Assembly (NCBI GenBank): GCA_022785155.1
Contig: JALFRH010000090.1
Location: 1-7,025 of the forward strand
Direction of reading: 5' to 3'
From: Spirochaetales bacterium
GTDB lineage: Bacteria > Spirochaetota > Spirochaetia > Sphaerochaetales > Sphaerochaetaceae
DNA length: 7,025 bases
Shown: positions 6,150-7,025 of the stretch, piece after piece
Position numbering within the stretch: the stretch's first letter is position 1
How the letters are laid out: every line of letters starts with the position of its first letter
Notes under the pieces: generated by a model
The model's database searches: none
Told to the model about the DNA's origin: nothing
What the model saw: the letters and a program-made list of their open reading frames with translations, nothing else
Translations under genes and position numbers: made by a program

Positions 6150-7025
6150 ATGAAAGCGAATGAATTTCTAAAAAACCATGGCCTAAGAGTGGAGGACGTA
6201 GATTCCGATAAAGTGCTAGGCTTTTTTTCTTCGGAAATGAAGAAGGGTTTGGAAGGCAAAGCCAGCTCTCTGGCTATGATACCTACATACAGCGAGGCGG
6301 GACATAAGATTCCTGAAGGGGAAAGCGTCATAGTACTGGATGCCGGTGGAACCAATTTCCGCACTTGCCTTGTGACTTTCAATAATGGAGTGGCTGAAAT
6401 CTCAGATTTCCAGAAGATGGGTATGCCTGGGGCGAAAGAGGAAGTGAGCGCAAAAGAGTTCTTCTCTATTCTTGCCGACAGCATTGAGCGCTTTATGGGA
6501 AAGAGCAAGAAAATCGGTTTCTGCTTCTCCTATGCCGCTGAGATTACTCCTGACCATGATGGCATCCCACTAATGTTCAGCAAAGAGATAAAGGCTCCCG
6601 AAGTAATCGGAAAGAGACTGGGAAAGGAACTTCTTTCTGAGCTTTCCAGCCGCGGTTACGATACCACAGGTATGAGTGTAAGTATCGTCAACGATACTGT
6701 CGCCACTCTCCTTGCAGCCAAGGCTGCATATAAGGGCGATGCCTCTACATACATCGGCTTTATTCTCGGTACAGGAACAAATACTGCATATGTCGAGAAA
6801 AACTCCAACATAAAGAAACTGGATCTTTCAGAGGGAAGCCAGATTATAAACGTAGAGTCGGGCTGCTTAAAGCTGGAGCTCTCTGAAATCGACGAAGAGT
6901 TTATGAAGACGACAAAAGACAGCAACTCCTACCATCTTGAGAAGAAGATAAGTGGAGCTTATCTGGGGCCATTCACCCTGTTTGTATTGAGAAAGGCTGC
7001 AGACGAAGGCGTATTCTCCAACGCT
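6150..7025 (+). CDS. Hexokinase-family sugar kinase (eukaryotic-type fold), 3' truncated by window end
   Basis: ATP-dependent kinase that phosphorylates a hexose, probably glucose, at the 6-position on entry to glycolysis. The 292 visible residues match the actin-fold hexokinase family: phosphate-1 loop LDAGGTNFRT (64-72), a sugar-site segment FSYAAEIT (about 126-133), FSKEIKAPE (143-151), INDT-like VNDTVATLLA with catalytic Asp182, phosphate-2 loop LGTGTN (206-211), NVESG with Glu236, and EKKISGAYLG with Glu264. The sugar-contacting Asn181, Asp182, Asn211, Glu236 and Glu264 are kept relative to yeast hexokinase. The TKGF segment of eukaryotic enzymes reads SKEI here, as I recall for the spirochaete/Bacteroidetes branch. 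The ATG at 6150 has AAAGGGG five bases upstream, a strong ribosome-binding site. The family is usually about 440 residues or longer, so roughly a third lies past the window edge. It follows the small exported protein by 12 bases. Treponema is known to carry a hexokinase of this kind, which supports a spirochaete origin. Confidence 0.92.
   Translation, partial: MKANEFLKNHGLRVEDVDSDKVLGFFSSEMKKGLEGKASSLAMIPTYSEAGHKIPEGESVIVLDAGGTNFRTCLVTFNNGVAEISDFQKMGMPGAKEEVSAKEFFSILADSIERFMGKSKKIGFCFSYAAEITPDHDGIPLMFSKEIKAPEVIGKRLGKELLSELSSRGYDTTGMSVSIVNDTVATLLAAKAAYKGDASTYIGFILGTGTNTAYVEKNSNIKKLDLSEGSQIINVESGCLKLELSEIDEEFMKTTKDSNSYHLEKKISGAYLGPFTLFVLRKAADEGVFSNA

Noticed and set aside
5738..6508. A 256-codon open frame on the minus strand across the exported protein and the hexokinase start
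   Set aside because: It lies antisense to a gene with a signal sequence and a gene with clear hexokinase motifs, spans their ribosome-binding site, and its Ser/Phe-rich translation shows no recognisable domain.
1..7025. A novel defence, mobile or biosynthetic system
   Set aside because: Five of six genes are well-known housekeeping families with intact motifs. There are no transposases, integrases, toxin-antitoxin pairs, CRISPR-like repeats or nuclease-helicase modules. SbcB and Rel occur in some defence contexts, but here they have ordinary full-length housekeeping forms.

Overview
The window most likely comes from a bacterial chromosome of the phylum Spirochaetota (Treponema- or Sphaerochaeta-like). 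This is an inference from gene content, mainly a eukaryotic-type hexokinase of the kind known from Treponema and Bacteroidetes, and from a moderate GC content; no rRNA or other marker is present to prove it. All six genes I can support are protein-coding. I see no tRNA, rRNA, CRISPR array, insertion sequence, phage gene or defence island, and no gene-free stretch longer than about 100 bases.

Minus strand (about 5460 down to 62): a compact four-gene operon, in transcription order sbcB (exonuclease I), prfA (peptide chain release factor 1), prmC (release-factor glutamine methyltransferase) and rel (long RelA/SpoT-type (p)ppGpp synthetase/hydrolase). The genes are spaced by 2 bases (sbcB/prfA), overlap by 1 base (prfA/prmC, TGATG) and overlap by 20 bases (prmC/rel), so translational coupling is likely. 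prfA and prmC are a classic functional pair: PrmC methylates the glutamine of the GGQ motif of RF1. Rel places starvation signalling on the same message, and SbcB is a DNA repair and recombination nuclease at its head.

Centre (about 5461 to 5531): a very short divergent intergenic region that must hold promoters for both directions. An extended -10 element lies just upstream of the ATG of sbcB and could give a leaderless message; a strong Shine-Dalgarno-like block instead points to a CTG start.

Plus strand (5532 to the window end): a small unrecognised exported protein, then, 12 bases after its stop, a hexokinase-family sugar kinase truncated by the window edge (292 residues visible). These two look like one transcript.

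Most of the window is conserved housekeeping sequence and I do not see a novel multi-gene system. The points most worth a second look are the apparently shortened helical region of Rel, the start and promoter of sbcB, the unrecognised exported protein beside the hexokinase, and the altered sugar-site loop of the hexokinase.
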